The notes: generated by a model not told the origin, from the sequence alone. Shown: positions 46,560 through 55,848, counted from the stretch's first letter. The stretch: 64,000 bases of DNA from Streptomyces sp. MST-110588 (GCF_022695595.1 NZ_CP074380.1:1612001-1676000), one strand, 5' to 3'. Program-made: numbers and translations.

Positions 46560-47689
46560 GTGTCGCCTTCCCATTCCCCCTCCCAGCCCTCCCCCATAGC
46601 CGGACCGCCGGCCGACGGGGCACGGCGCCCCTCGCGCTCACCGCGCGCGCCCCGCACGTCCCGGCCGACCGCCTGGTCGCCGAGATGGTGCCGCCGCCGC
46701 GTTTCCAGGCGGCGCGCTTCGCCACGTACATACCGGACCCGAACCAGCCCAGCCAGACCGCGGCGGTAGGGGCTCTCAGCGATTTCGCCGCGAGCATCGG
46801 CGGCGGCAGCGGCAGCGGCAGCGGTGGGAACGGCGGCGACGGCGGACGGCGCCGCTGGTTCGCCAGGAAGCCCCAGGCGCCCAAGGGGCCGCGCGGCGTC
46901 TACCTGGACGGCGGCTACGGCGTCGGCAAGACGCATCTGCTGGCCTCCCTGTGGCACGCGACCGCCGCGGCCCCGGAGCTGAAGGCGTTCGGCACGTTCG
47001 TGGAGCTGACGAATCTCGTCGGCGCGCTCGGCTTCCAGCAGACCGTACGCACCCTCAGCGGACACCGCCTCCTGTGCATCGACGAATTCGAGCTGGACGA
47101 CCCCGGTGACACGGTTCTGGTCTCCACCCTGCTGGGCAAGCTCGTGGACGCGGGCGTCGCCCTGGCCGCCACGTCCAACACCCTGCCCGGCAAGCTCGGC
47201 GAGGGCCGGTTCGCCGCGGCCGACTTCCTGCGCGAGATCCAGGGGCTGAGCGCGCACTTCAAGCCGCTGCGCATCGACGGCGAGGACTACCGCCACCGCG
47301 GCCTGCCCCAGGCCCCCGCCCCGTACGACGACGCGACCGTCACCGATGTCGCGCGGCGCACGCCCGGCGCCTCGCTGGACGACTTCCCCGCCCTGCTGGA
47401 GCACCTGTCCAAGGTCCACCCCAGCCGGTACGGCGCGATGTGCGACGGCATCACGGCCGTCTGTCTCACCGACGTACGGGCGGTCCCCGACCAGTCCACG
47501 GCGCTGCGCCTGGTCGTCCTGGCGGACCGGCTCTATGACCGGGAGATACCGGTGCTGGCCTCCGGCAAGCCGTTCGACGAGCTGTTCGCGGACGACATGC
47601 TGCGCGGCGGCTACCGCAAGAAGTACTTCCGTGCCATATCCCGTCTGACGGCGCTCGCCCGCGACGCCGGGCCGCTGGTGACCGCGTAA
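46560..47689 (+). CDS. zapE: Cell division ATPase ZapE (AFG1-like), apparent -1 frameshift near start
   Basis: The main frame gives the AFG1/ZapE ATPase: ERLV-like ADRLVAEMVPPPRF, Walker A DGGYGVGKTH, Walker B LLCIDEFELDD, AATSNTLPGKLGEG and a C-terminal LYDREIPVLASGKPFDELF. This frame has no good start near the expected N-terminus; a GTG at 46560 in another frame reads MSPSHSPSQPSPIAG, and adding one G to the GGGG run near 46617-46620 joins it to APLALTARAPHVPADR. The joined protein is 376 residues, normal for the family. ZapE binds Z-ring components during division. In the main frame alone the nearest starts would be far upstream or internal. Confidence 0.85.
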
Positions 47690-47837
47690 CGCCACAAAGT
47701 ACGGAGGTACGGGAGGGTTACGCGGACGCGCGGACGTACGGAGCGGCGGCGCGCGTACGGTTCCCGGCGGCCGACGCGCGTGCTACACCATGCGGGTCAC
47801 ATCAGGTCACACACCTGTCCGCCAGCAGGGAGTTGCC
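47690..47837. other. Intergenic region before PhoX-like gene
   Basis: 148 bases with several GTACG/CGGACG repeats, no gene; an AGCAGGGAG ribosome-binding site lies just before the next start. Confidence 0.5.
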
Positions 47838-49232
47838 ATGTCCGCGACACGACGTCAGATACTGGCCCGAACCGGCGCGCTGGGGGCGGGTATCGCCTTC
47901 GCCGGCAGCATCGCCGAAATCTTCGCCGGGCCGGCCACCGCCACCGCCCAGGGCCTGGCCCGGGGCGGTTACGGCCCCCTGATCCCCGACCCCGACGGGC
48001 TGCTCGACCTGCCCAGAGGTTTCCGCTACCGGGTGCTGTCCCGTGAGGGCGACCCGCTGCGCTCCGGGGAGGGCCGGGTCCCCGGCAACCACGACGGCAT
48101 GGCGGCCTTCCCCGGGCCGCCCGGTGTCCCCGGCCGGTCCGGGCGCGTCCACCTCGTCCGCAACCACGAGAACCGCCGCAACTCCCGCGTGGCCGTACCC
48201 GCCGTCGAGGGCCTGACCTACGATCCGGCGGGCGAGGGCGGCTGTACGGTCCTGGCCCTGGACCGTGAGCAAGGCGTCCTGTCCGAGCGCGTCGCCATCG
48301 CCGGCACCTCCACCAACTGCGCGGGTGGGCCCACCCCCTGGAACACCTGGCTGACCTGCGAGGAGACCGAACTCAAAGCGGGCCAGGAGGGCTACACCAA
48401 GGACCACGGCTTCGTCTTCGAGGTCGATCCGTACGACCCGCGCCGCACCGGCGCCGTACCGCTGACCGCGCTGGGCCGCTTCCAGCACGAGGCGGTCGCC
48501 GTCGACCCGTACCTCGGCACCGTCTATGAGACCGAGGACGCCTTCGACAAACCCTTCGGCCTCTTCTACCGCTTCCACCCCCGCAGACCGCTGGGCGGAC
48601 GCGGCTCGCTGCGCGCGGGCGGCCGGCTCCAGGCGATGCGGGTTCCGGGCGTCGCGGACCTCTCCGCCGTCCAGGAGCCCGGGACCGTCTTCGAGCACGT
48701 CACGTGGGTGGACGTCCCCGACCCGCTCGCCCGGCAGACCCCGGTCCGCCTCCAGGACTTCGGCCCGGCAGGCATCACCCACGCGCAGAAGCTGGAGGGC
48801 TGCTACTGGGGCGGCTCCTGCGTGTTCTTCGTCTCCAGCTTCGCGCGCCGCGCGGCCGGCTCGGCGGCCGACCACTACGGACAGGTGTGGAAGTACGAGC
48901 CGTACCGGAGCCGGCTGACCCTCGTGGTCGTCTTCGGCCCCGGCACGGACCCGCAACTGCCCGGCGACTCCCCCGACAACATCTGCCTCGCGCCGGGCGG
49001 CGGCCTGATGGTCTGCGAGGATGGTGACGGCGCCCAGTACGTCTTCGGGCTGACCCGGCGCGGTGAGGTGTACGCGGTGGCCCGCGGCCGACAGAACATC
49101 GGGACGCCGACGAAGCCCGAGTGGGGCGAGTTCGCCGGCGTCACCTTCGCCCCCGACCGGCGCACGATGTACGTCAACTGCTACACGCCCGGCACGACGT
49201 TCGCGATCACCGGGCCCTGGGCGCGAGGGTGA
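47838..49232 (+). CDS. PhoX-like secreted phosphatase (DUF839), Tat substrate
   Basis: 464 residues from the ATG at 47838, chosen for its AGCAGGGAG and because it begins a twin-arginine signal (RRQILARTGALGAGIAFAGS, cut near residue 36). The body has PhoX-type blocks: VRNHENRRNS, TNCAGGPTPWNTWLTCEET (metal-binding Glu pair), RFQHEAVAVDP, YETEDAFDKPFGLFYRF and PDNICLAPGGGLMVCEDGD. These are the calcium/iron-binding parts of PhoX alkaline phosphatase. The enzyme would release phosphate from esters outside the cell. Regulation by phosphate (a PHO box) was not seen in the short upstream DNA. Confidence 0.92.
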   Translation: MSATRRQILARTGALGAGIAFAGSIAEIFAGPATATAQGLARGGYGPLIPDPDGLLDLPRGFRYRVLSREGDPLRSGEGRVPGNHDGMAAFPGPPGVPGRSGRVHLVRNHENRRNSRVAVPAVEGLTYDPAGEGGCTVLALDREQGVLSERVAIAGTSTNCAGGPTPWNTWLTCEETELKAGQEGYTKDHGFVFEVDPYDPRRTGAVPLTALGRFQHEAVAVDPYLGTVYETEDAFDKPFGLFYRFHPRRPLGGRGSLRAGGRLQAMRVPGVADLSAVQEPGTVFEHVTWVDVPDPLARQTPVRLQDFGPAGITHAQKLEGCYWGGSCVFFVSSFARRAAGSAADHYGQVWKYEPYRSRLTLVVVFGPGTDPQLPGDSPDNICLAPGGGLMVCEDGDGAQYVFGLTRRGEVYAVARGRQNIGTPTKPEWGEFAGVTFAPDRRTMYVNCYTPGTTFAITGPWARG

Positions 49233-49270
49233 GCGTGAGGTGAGGTGAGGTGAGGGTGAGGGTGAGGCGA
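49230..49270. repeat. GGTGA-type short tandem repeats
   Basis: GTGAG/GGTGAG units run from the stop of the PhoX-like gene into the intergenic DNA. No function evident. Confidence 0.6.
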
Positions 49271-49380
49271 GAGTAAGGAACGACGGCCGGGGCACGGGGC
49301 GCCTGCCGGCCGGGTGATCCGGCGGGCGCGTCGTACGGACGTACGGGCCGAGCCGGTCACGGCCTGCCTACGCTCCGCCC

Positions 49381-50352
49381 ATGCCCACCAGCCGCCCGCG
49401 GTCGCCGTCCACGCTGCTCGCGCTGCTCACACTGCTCGCTGTGGCAACGGCGACGGCGGCTACGGGCTGCGGTGCCCCGGCCCCCGCCTCACGGGTCGCC
49501 TCCGCACGGGTCACTGCCGCACCGGCCGCCCCCTCGGCCTCCCCCTTGTCTTCCCCCTCCTTGTCTTCCCCCGCCGCTCCCCCGATCGCAGAGGGAGGGA
49601 CGGTGGCGACCTTGCCGGCCGCGCCCGGAGGCCGTACCCCCGTCTTCACACACGCAGGACGCGGTCCGGGCGGTGGCCGGGGCGACAGCCGGGACGGCGG
49701 CCAAGGGCACCGGCGCGTGGCGCTGACGTTCGACGCCGACATGACCGCGGACCAAGGGGCGCGGGCGGCGCGCGGAGAGCGCTTCGACCACCCCGCGCTG
49801 ATCGCGACCCTGCGCCGCCTGAAGGTGCCCGCCACGGTCTTCATGACGGGGCGGTGGGCCGAGGAGTACCCGGACCAGGCCCGTTCGATCGGCCGCGACC
49901 CCCTCTTCGAGGTCGCCAACCACTCCTACAGCCACCACGCCTTCACGCCCTCCTGCTACGGCCTGCCGACCGTCCCGCCGGGCGGGATGCGCGATGACGT
50001 GGAGCAGGCGTTCACCGCGTTCCGGCGCGTCGGGGTGCGGTCGGTGCCGTACTTCCGCTTTCCCGGCGGCTGTTACGACGACCGGGCGCTGCGGGCCGTG
50101 GCACCGACCGGGGTGACGGCGGTGCAGTGGGACGTGGTGGGCGGGGACGCGTTCGCCCGGGACCCGGACCGGGTCGTGGACCAGGTGCTGTCGGGGGTGC
50201 GGGACGGCTCCGTGGTCGTCCTGCACTGCACGCGCAGCGCCGCACCGGTCACCGAGGAGGCGGTACGGCGCATCGTGCCGGCCCTGCGCGGGCGCGGATA
50301 CCGTACGGTCAAGGTCTCGGAGCTGATCGGCGGGCCGGCGCCGCCTTCTTGA
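49381..50352 (+). CDS. Polysaccharide deacetylase lipoprotein (NodB domain)
   Basis: 323 residues. A lipoprotein signal peptide ends with a lipobox-like TAATGC (Cys30), followed by an Ala/Pro/Ser linker. The NodB domain starts at about residue 115: VALTFDADMT (catalytic/metal Asp; the second Asp is in a D-A-D arrangement), ANHSYSHHAF (H-x3-H metal site), YFRFPGGCYD, then VQWDVVGGDAF and SVVVLHC. It likely removes acetyl groups from a cell-wall or surface glycan. Its end overlaps the convergent imine reductase remnant by 44 bases. Confidence 0.92.
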   Translation: MPTSRPRSPSTLLALLTLLAVATATAATGCGAPAPASRVASARVTAAPAAPSASPLSSPSLSSPAAPPIAEGGTVATLPAAPGGRTPVFTHAGRGPGGGRGDSRDGGQGHRRVALTFDADMTADQGARAARGERFDHPALIATLRRLKVPATVFMTGRWAEEYPDQARSIGRDPLFEVANHSYSHHAFTPSCYGLPTVPPGGMRDDVEQAFTAFRRVGVRSVPYFRFPGGCYDDRALRAVAPTGVTAVQWDVVGGDAFARDPDRVVDQVLSGVRDGSVVVLHCTRSAAPVTEEAVRRIVPALRGRGYRTVKVSELIGGPAPPS

Positions 50353-50820
50353 AAAGCTCGATCACCGCCAGGTAATTGTCGCCGCCGTGCCCCGTTGCGA
50401 TGGCCTGCTCGGCGAATTCCCTCATCTGGCGGGGCAGTGCGGTGTGCACGTCCTGTTCCTCACTGGTCCGCAGGATGTGTTCCAGCGCGGTCAGGTTCAT
50501 TTCCATGGAACCCATGTCACCCGGGTAATGCCGTTCGTCGATCGCGGGTGCCTGCGCAGCGAGGGACGCGGTCACCACGGAGGGCATGAACCAACCGAGC
50601 GCGAGTTCCGCGAACTTCGTCACTTCGACTCCCGCCGTGCCCACCAGGGCTGCGGCGTGCAGGAATCCGTTGATCGAGGCGTACCGACCAGACCGTCGGC
50701 TTTCCCGGGGGAACGATTCCATACGGTCGTGGGGTGACCGGCGGCCAACAGGGCCCGGGCCGGTGCCAGCCCCATGGGGCCGAGACCGATGAGCGTAACG
50801 GGCGTATCCGTTGCGGCGGT
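50309..50820 (-). pseudogene. Imine reductase-like NAD(P) enzyme with internal deletion
   Basis: Two parts of one enzyme are present in different frames. From about 50805 to 50680 the minus strand reads VTLIGLGPMGLAPARALLAA and then TTVWNRSPGKADGLV, the Rossmann start of imine reductase/6-phosphogluconate-dehydrogenase-like proteins. From about 50680 to 50309 it reads INGFLHAAALVGTAGVEVTK, then GSMEMNLTALEHI and HGGDNYLAVIELFKK, the C-terminal helical domain. The ~120 residues between are missing and the join also shifts the frame, so no working protein is possible. No clear start codon precedes the first part. Confidence 0.78.
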
Positions 50821-51063
50821 TGACCGGGACCGCGCCGGAGAAGACGCCCGGGAAGACGGGGCGGAAGGCGTGAGAGAAGAGGGGAAGACGTGGCGATCAT
50901 CCGCGCCACCGTGCCGCCGGACGCGGCGGCCGGCTCGGCCTGCGCCCCCTGAGACGGGGACACAGGCACTCCGACGGGAGCGGGGAACGCCGGGGAAGCT
51001 CAGGTCTCAGAGAAAGGCCGGCGGGAGCGCGGGCACTCCGGCGAGAGTCAGGCTCTCAGTCCC
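50821..51063. other. Intergenic region, no gene seen
   Basis: About 240 bases between the imine reductase remnant and the AIM24 gene. Apparent frames are by-products of the GC content. Confidence 0.5.
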
Positions 51064-51747
51064 TCAGTGCTTGGCCGCCGCCTCGGGGCGGGCTTCGCTG
51101 GGGCGTACGACCACGAAGCCCTCGCCGTCGAGCCGGAGCTGCACCGCCTCGCCGGAGCCGCCGCGCAGCATCGAGCCCAGGCTCTGCGAGCGGTGCAGGG
51201 AGGTCTGGAGGGACGCGCTCCAGGCCACCACGGCGTCGGTGTCCACGAAGACCGGGGACTGCGGCGAGACGGGGATGACGATGGGGTTGCCCTCGCACAT
51301 GATGCCGAGTTTGCCGTGCCCGGTGAAGACGGAGTTGAACAGTCCGCCGGCGGCCATCCCGGCACCCTTCACGATCTTGATCTCATAGGAGAGGCTGGGG
51401 TCGAAGCACAGGACGTTGCGGCCGTTGACGGTGAGGGCGTCACCAGGTGCGAGGTCGACGATGAAACAGTTGGCGGCTTCGTGGGCGAACCACACCTCGC
51501 CCCGCCCGCGCACGGCCATCAGCGCCAGGCCCTCGCCGGTGACGGCGCGCTTGATGAACTTGCCCACGCCCTGCCCCTGCTTCTCGAACCGCAGGTCGCC
51601 GCGGTAGGCGACCATCGCTCCCTGGCGCGCGTAGCACTCGCCGTCGACGGCGTATTTGAGGGACTTGGCGTTCTGCTGGGTCATCCCGGGCGCGGTGGCC
51701 GGCTTGACCATGTTCTCGGAGGCGAAGAGGTCGCTGTGCATGGACAT
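51064..51747 (-). CDS. AIM24 family protein
   Basis: 227 residues from the ATG at 51747 (a second ATG at 51741); the long frame upstream to 52518 overlaps the divergent gene and is rejected. The family pattern is a repeated beta-structured fold: YAVDGECYARQGAMVAYRG, VWFAHEAANCFIVDL, LTVNGRNVLCFDPSLSYEI, and GHGKLGIMCEGNPIVI. AIM24-like proteins (TRAP-like fold) are found from bacteria to mitochondria; the bacterial role is unknown. Divergent from the PTH2-like gene with an octamer-rich 244-base gap. Confidence 0.92.
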   Translation of the reverse strand: MSMHSDLFASENMVKPATAPGMTQQNAKSLKYAVDGECYARQGAMVAYRGDLRFEKQGQGVGKFIKRAVTGEGLALMAVRGRGEVWFAHEAANCFIVDLAPGDALTVNGRNVLCFDPSLSYEIKIVKGAGMAAGGLFNSVFTGHGKLGIMCEGNPIVIPVSPQSPVFVDTDAVVAWSASLQTSLHRSQSLGSMLRGGSGEAVQLRLDGEGFVVVRPSEARPEAAAKH

Positions 51748-51826
51748 GATAATCGCCCGGATTGCCACGATCCGCCAGTTCAGTTCCACGCATGGGTTCC
51801 ACGTGTGCCGTCCGCGCGCCGCGCCG

Positions 51827-51911
51827 TCCGTACATGACATGTGCTGCGCGGTCCGTACGACACACGTCGGTCCGTACATCCGCACGTCCGTACAGTCCGT
51901 ACGGTCCGTAC
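51827..51911. repeat. Six GTCCGTAC octamers in a divergent promoter region
   Basis: GTCCGTAC occurs at about 51827, 51851, 51870, 51886, 51895 and 51904. The cluster lies between the AIM24 and PTH2-like genes and may be a multi-site binding region or local microsatellite growth. Confidence 0.7.
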
Positions 51912-51991
51912 GCCCCACCGTCACAGCGCCCCACCGCCCTTCGCGCCCGGCCGCCGCGGGCACCGTCGGCGCAGGCTGGCAGACTGGCCGG

Positions 51992-52768
51992 GTGACCAGC
52001 ACAGCCAGCAACGACCACCCCGTCCCTCCCTCCGGGACGGCCGACGGCGACGGCCCGGCAGAGGCGTTCCGCGGGGAAGCCAGCGACCGGGACGAGGCGC
52101 CCCAGTTCGTGCTCCCGCTTGTCGTACGGATGGAGCGGGCCGATCCCCCGGCACGTACGGACGCGCTGGAGACGGCGGCACGGGCCGTCCTGGTGCTGCT
52201 GTCGGACGAGCGCGCGACCGGGGACGGCGAGTGGGCCGCGGCCGTACGGGACTGGCAGGACGCCCGTATCCGCAAGGTCGTACGGCGGGCCCGCGGCGCG
52301 GAGTGGCGGCGGGCACAGGCCCTCCCGGGGATCACGGTCACCGGCGAACGGGCGGAGGTACGGGTCTTCCCGCCGGTGCCGCTGAATGGCTGGCCGAAGG
52401 AACTGGCCCGATTGCAGGTCTCGGGCACCGAGCTGGACGACCCGCGGCCCGCCGCCGCGCCGGACCCCGACCGGCCCGTGCTGTGGCTCAACCCCGGCCT
52501 GAAGATGTCGGCGGGCAAGGCGATGGCCCAGACCGGTCACGGCGCGCAGCTCGCATGGTGGGAACTGTCCGAGGCCGAGCGCACGGCCTGGCGCGAGGCC
52601 GGCTTCCCCCTGTCCGTACGCGTGGCGGAAACGACGGCCTGGCGCCGCCTGACACACAGCGGACTCCCCGTGGTCCGGGACGCGGGTTTCACCGAGATCG
52701 CGCCCGGGAAAACCGTGGTGGCCGAGGGAGGCAGTCGCTACTGCCCTCTCCCCGGTGGACGCCCGTAG
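51992..52768 (+). CDS. Peptidyl-tRNA hydrolase-like (PTH2 fold) protein
   Basis: 258 residues from the GTG at 51992. The first ~150 residues are actinobacteria-specific and helical. The C-terminal ~100 residues match the PTH2 fold: LNPGLKMSAGKAMAQTGHG with the conserved Lys and Gln-x-x-H, AWREAGFPLSVRV, RDAGFTEIAPGKT. True archaeal/eukaryotic PTH2 recycles peptidyl-tRNA; many streptomycete members are annotated this way without tests. Followed by a strong hairpin at 52857-52913. Confidence 0.85.
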   Translation: MTSTASNDHPVPPSGTADGDGPAEAFRGEASDRDEAPQFVLPLVVRMERADPPARTDALETAARAVLVLLSDERATGDGEWAAAVRDWQDARIRKVVRRARGAEWRRAQALPGITVTGERAEVRVFPPVPLNGWPKELARLQVSGTELDDPRPAAAPDPDRPVLWLNPGLKMSAGKAMAQTGHGAQLAWWELSEAERTAWREAGFPLSVRVAETTAWRRLTHSGLPVVRDAGFTEIAPGKTVVAEGGSRYCPLPGGRP

Positions 52769-52797
52769 GCGGTCGCCTGCGCCCGGAACGCACGGCC

Positions 52798-52840
52798 GGG
52801 CTTGTTGCACCACATATCGGGCCTGTTGCACCACCTATGC
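52798..52840. repeat. 21-bp direct repeat
   Basis: Two neighbouring copies of GGGC(T/C)TGTTGCACCAC(A/C)TAT in the gap between the PTH2-like and darcynin genes. Confidence 0.6.
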
Positions 52841-52856
52841 GGACCGGGCTCGCCAC

Positions 52857-52913
52857 GACGGCCTTGCCCGCAGGCGCGGTCTTCGCGTGTACGGGTGTGC
52901 GGGCAAGGCCGTC
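52857..52913. terminator. Hairpin terminator between convergent genes
   Basis: A perfect 16-bp stem (52857-52872 with 52898-52913) with a 25-base loop that contains a second small stem. It separates the PTH2-like gene from the convergent darcynin gene. Confidence 0.75.
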
Positions 52914-52951
52914 GGTCCATCGCTCCTGCTCACTCGTCCGCAGGGGCCGTA

Positions 52952-53344
52952 TCAGGTGGTGATGGTGGTGATGGGGTCGACGCCGTAGGTGCGGGCGTAG
53001 CCGTTCTCGGTGCCGACGAGGAGGTCGACGACCTCGAAATAGCGGTCCCAGAACGGTGTTTCGCGCAGGGCGTCGATGAGGAGCTGGTAGGCGTTGTGGT
53101 CGTCGGCCTCCCAGACCCAGACGTCGGTGACGCGGGTGGAGTAGAACTCCGTGTCGTAGAAGCGTGACCGGACGCCCTTGGTCTTGGCCTGGACCGCGGG
53201 CATGACCTCGGTGGCGAAGGCGTTCACCCGTTCCTGGGGGGTCATGGCGAGCCACTCGGGCATGGTCTTGATGAGCATGAAGGCGGTGACCGGCGGTGCG
53301 GTTTCCTCGACGGATGTGACGGACGTGGCGGACGTGACGGACAT
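52952..53344 (-). CDS. Darcynin family protein
   Basis: 130 residues from the ATG at 53344 (an upstream in-frame ATG at 53389 adds 15 residues). The conserved core is [20 protein letters not shown], then [19 protein letters not shown] and [19 protein letters not shown], a ferredoxin-like alpha/beta barrel type domain in the darcynin family. These are small proteins of unknown catalytic role, often near LysR regulators. It is divergent from a LysR gene and probably its target. Confidence 0.85.
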   Translation of the reverse strand: MSVTSATSVTSVEETAPPVTAFMLIKTMPEWLAMTPQERVNAFATEVMPAVQAKTKGVRSRFYDTEFYSTRVTDVWVWEADDHNAYQLLIDALRETPFWDRYFEVVDLLVGTENGYARTYGVDPITTITT

Positions 53345-53459
53345 GGCGGGTGCCTCCAAGGTGGCGGGTTCAGGATGACGGCGGGTCACAAGACCTCGCG
53401 GGTCGTACCGAGTGGTACGACCTCATCCTGCGGAGGGCCGCGGTGTTGCCACAATGGGA

Positions 53460-53487
53460 ACTTCAGCAACGGATCATTGCCTGAAGT
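53460..53487. promoter_or_regulatory. LysR-type operator in the darcynin/LysR gap
   Basis: ACTTCAG (53460-53466) and CTGAAGT (53481-53487) form a 7-bp inverted repeat with a 14-base centre; CAATG and CATTG inside add further symmetry. Position just before the LysR start suits auto-repression and control of the divergent gene. Confidence 0.65.
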
Positions 53488-53499
53488 GGAATAACCCTG

Positions 53500-54444
53500 G
53501 TGAACAATGCAGAGCCGGTCATCGACGCCCAACTCGCCGTCGCGCTGGACGCCCTGCTGACCGAACAGAGCGTCACCCGCGCCGCCGCGCGCCTGCACAC
53601 CTCCCCCGCCGCCATGAGCCGTACCCTCGCCCGTCTGCGCCGCGTCCTCCAGGACCCCCTTCTGGTCCGGGCCGGACAGACCATGGTTCCCACGCCCCGC
53701 GCCCAGGCCCTGCGCGACGAGGCCGCCGCGGTGGTGCGCCGACTGGGAGCGCTGCTCGGTCCCGGCACCGGCGTCGACCCCGCGGACCTGCGCACCACCT
53801 TCACCCTCCAGGCCGCCGACCTGGTCGGCGCGGCACTGGCCCCCGGACTGCTGAGGCTGGCCCGGCAGGAGGCGCCCGGGGTTTCGCTGCGGTTCCGGGC
53901 CGAGGAGCTGGAGGCCGGGCCGGCCTTGCGCGACGGCCACATCGACCTGGAGGTCGGGGCCATCGACCACGTCGACCCCGAGACGCAGGTCGAGGAACTG
54001 GTCACCCTCCGGATGACGGCGGCCGTCCGGCCCGGCCACCCCCTCGCCGGAAAGACCCTGACCCCGGCCCGGCTCGCTGCCGCCGAACATGTCGCGGTCA
54101 GCCGGCGCGGCCGGTTCACCGGCCCCCTGGACACCGCCCTGGCCGAGCACGCCCTTCACCGGCGGGTCACCGCGGTCCTCCCCAGCCACCTGGCCGCGAT
54201 GGCCCTCGCCGCCCGCAGCGACGTCGTCTGTCTCATCCCCACGGCACCTCCCGGCGCCGCCCCCTCGCCCATCACCGACGCCGCCACCACCCTCGGCCTG
54301 CGCCTCCTCGACATTCCCCTGCCGCTGCCGCCCGTGACCATCGGCATGGCCTGGCATCCCCGCCACGCCGCCGACGGGGCCCACCACTGGCTCCGCGACG
54401 CCGTCCGCCGCGTCCTTCGCGCCCCCGGCAGCCCAACTGCCTGA
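53500..54444 (+). CDS. LysR family transcriptional regulator
   Basis: 314 residues from a GTG. The winged HTH occupies residues ~8-65 (LDALLTEQSVTRAAARLHTS, then SRTLARLRRVLQDPLLVRAG). The rest is a substrate-binding domain with the typical DLEVGAIDHVD and LHRRVTAVLPSHLA segments. Divergent from the darcynin gene with a palindrome in between; most likely regulates that gene and itself in response to a small molecule. Confidence 0.94.
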   Translation: MNNAEPVIDAQLAVALDALLTEQSVTRAAARLHTSPAAMSRTLARLRRVLQDPLLVRAGQTMVPTPRAQALRDEAAAVVRRLGALLGPGTGVDPADLRTTFTLQAADLVGAALAPGLLRLARQEAPGVSLRFRAEELEAGPALRDGHIDLEVGAIDHVDPETQVEELVTLRMTAAVRPGHPLAGKTLTPARLAAAEHVAVSRRGRFTGPLDTALAEHALHRRVTAVLPSHLAAMALAARSDVVCLIPTAPPGAAPSPITDAATTLGLRLLDIPLPLPPVTIGMAWHPRHAADGAHHWLRDAVRRVLRAPGSPTA

Positions 54445-54573
54445 CGCGGCCGGGCCCCTTCGGCTGCGGGGCAGCCGCGACCGGGGAGGAGTACGCGCCC
54501 GGGTCCTGCGCGGCCGTCGGGGCTGTCGGGGTCGTCGGGGCCGACTGTTACGTGGTGCGCACGGTCGGCCGTT

Positions 54574-55614
54574 TCAGGCGGGAAGCCAGGTGCGGCGGTT
54601 TCTGGCGATGGTGTGGATGCGTTCGATCCGGGCGGGGGCGAGTACGCCGCCTAGCGTTCCCAGGGCGGCGATGCCGCGCTCGTCGGGGATCACCTGTACG
54701 TCCCGCAGCGCCGGGTCGGTCTCCACCCGTGCGGCGCCCACGAACGCCAGTACCGGGCGTGCCTGGACGCGGAATCCACAGCCACGGGTCAGGACGTACG
54801 ACGCGCGCCGGGCGTTGTGGCGGCACCAGCGCACGTACGGCTGCGGCTGGCGGTCGCGGCCGGCCCGGACGACCTCCTCACCGACCCATACGTACGCCTT
54901 GCGGACATAGTGCGTGCTGACACACAGAACGCCGCCGGGGCCGATGAGCAGATGGTCGATGCCGGTGTCGGGCGGCAGCGGTACGGAGTGCAGCACGTAC
55001 CAGCCGCCGGGCGAGAGGCGGTCCAGCTCCGCACCGACGGCCTGTATGCCCGCCAGGCCGCCGCGCCAGGCGTCCTGCGGCGGATGGCGGCCCAGGAGAC
55101 GGGCGAGGAGGAGCGGGAGTCCGGCGCGCGGGTGCTCGGCCAGGCGGGCGCGGAGCGTCTCGCCGGGGCGGTTCGGCGCGAGGTCGTCGTCCGGCGGCAG
55201 GAACAGCCGGTCCGGGTCGGTCGCGTAGTGCGTCTCCTGTTTCGCTTCCCAGTCAGTCACCTCCCGGGAACGGCTCAGGCGGCCGTCGTCGGGGCGGCCC
55301 CGGTCTTCGCGGCTCACCCGGCTCTCGCGGTTCTCCCGGCTCTCGCGGTTCTCCCGGCTCGCTCGGCTTTCCCTGCCGGTCCGGCGTTCGCGGCGTTCCT
55401 GGCGTTCGCGGCGTTCGCGACTCTCCCGGCCTTCCCGGCTTTCCCGGTCTTCCTCGCTGCCGCCGGAACCGGTGCCGTCCGCGGCCCTGTTGCGCCACTC
55501 GTCCATGCCCCACCACCCCGAGGGCCATAGCAGCAGCCTCCCGGCCCCCGTGCAAGAGGGACAAACATTTGGCTCCCCGGACCGCGTGCACCGAGCCGTC
55601 CACTCCTTGGGCAT
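54574..55614 (-). CDS. NERD-domain protein with Arg/Glu/Ser repeat linker
   Basis: 346 residues from the ATG at 55614; an ATG giving MDEWRNRA is a later alternative. A short N-terminal part has a zinc-like CTRSGEPNVCPSC. Residues ~55-125 are a low-complexity run of RES/RER/REN triplets from a 9- to 12-bp repeat. The C-terminal NERD (nuclease-related) domain shows AELDRLSPGGWYVLHSVPLP, then DTGIDHLLIGPGGVLCVSTH, the Asp and Gly positions typical of this PD-(D/E)XK-like fold, and a later ARPVLAFVGA. Cytosolic, probably DNA processing; activity unproven. Confidence 0.83.
   Translation of the reverse strand: MPKEWTARCTRSGEPNVCPSCTGAGRLLLWPSGWWGMDEWRNRAADGTGSGGSEEDRESREGRESRERRERQERRERRTGRESRASRENRESRENRESRVSREDRGRPDDGRLSRSREVTDWEAKQETHYATDPDRLFLPPDDDLAPNRPGETLRARLAEHPRAGLPLLLARLLGRHPPQDAWRGGLAGIQAVGAELDRLSPGGWYVLHSVPLPPDTGIDHLLIGPGGVLCVSTHYVRKAYVWVGEEVVRAGRDRQPQPYVRWCRHNARRASYVLTRGCGFRVQARPVLAFVGAARVETDPALRDVQVIPDERGIAALGTLGGVLAPARIERIHTIARNRRTWLPA
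55320..55460. repeat. Triplet-based minisatellite in the NERD gene
   Basis: Imperfect TTCTCCCGGCTCTCGCGG-type units and GTTCGCGGCGTTCCTGGC-type units encode the Arg/Glu/Ser linker. All steps are multiples of three. Confidence 0.65.
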
Positions 55615-55848
55615 CAGCGCGTACGCGAACGGGTCGTCGCAGGTCAGGGGGATGGAGCAGGGGCGGGGTGAGTATGAGGGGCGCGGTCGCGGGACGTACG
55701 GTGGGATCTGCGTCCGGCCCTCGGACGGCCACCAAGCTCAAATCAACCTCTGAACCGTCCGCCCCGAGGGTTGGCCCGCACCGGACGGGGCCATCAAGTA
55801 CCGGCACACCGTCCACGGCACCCGTGCCACGCAGTGAAAGGGGGAGTC
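55615..55848. other. Intergenic region before MNIO gene
   Basis: 234 bases with no gene; the divergent NERD and MNIO promoters must lie here. AAAGGGGGAG precedes the MNIO start. Confidence 0.5.
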
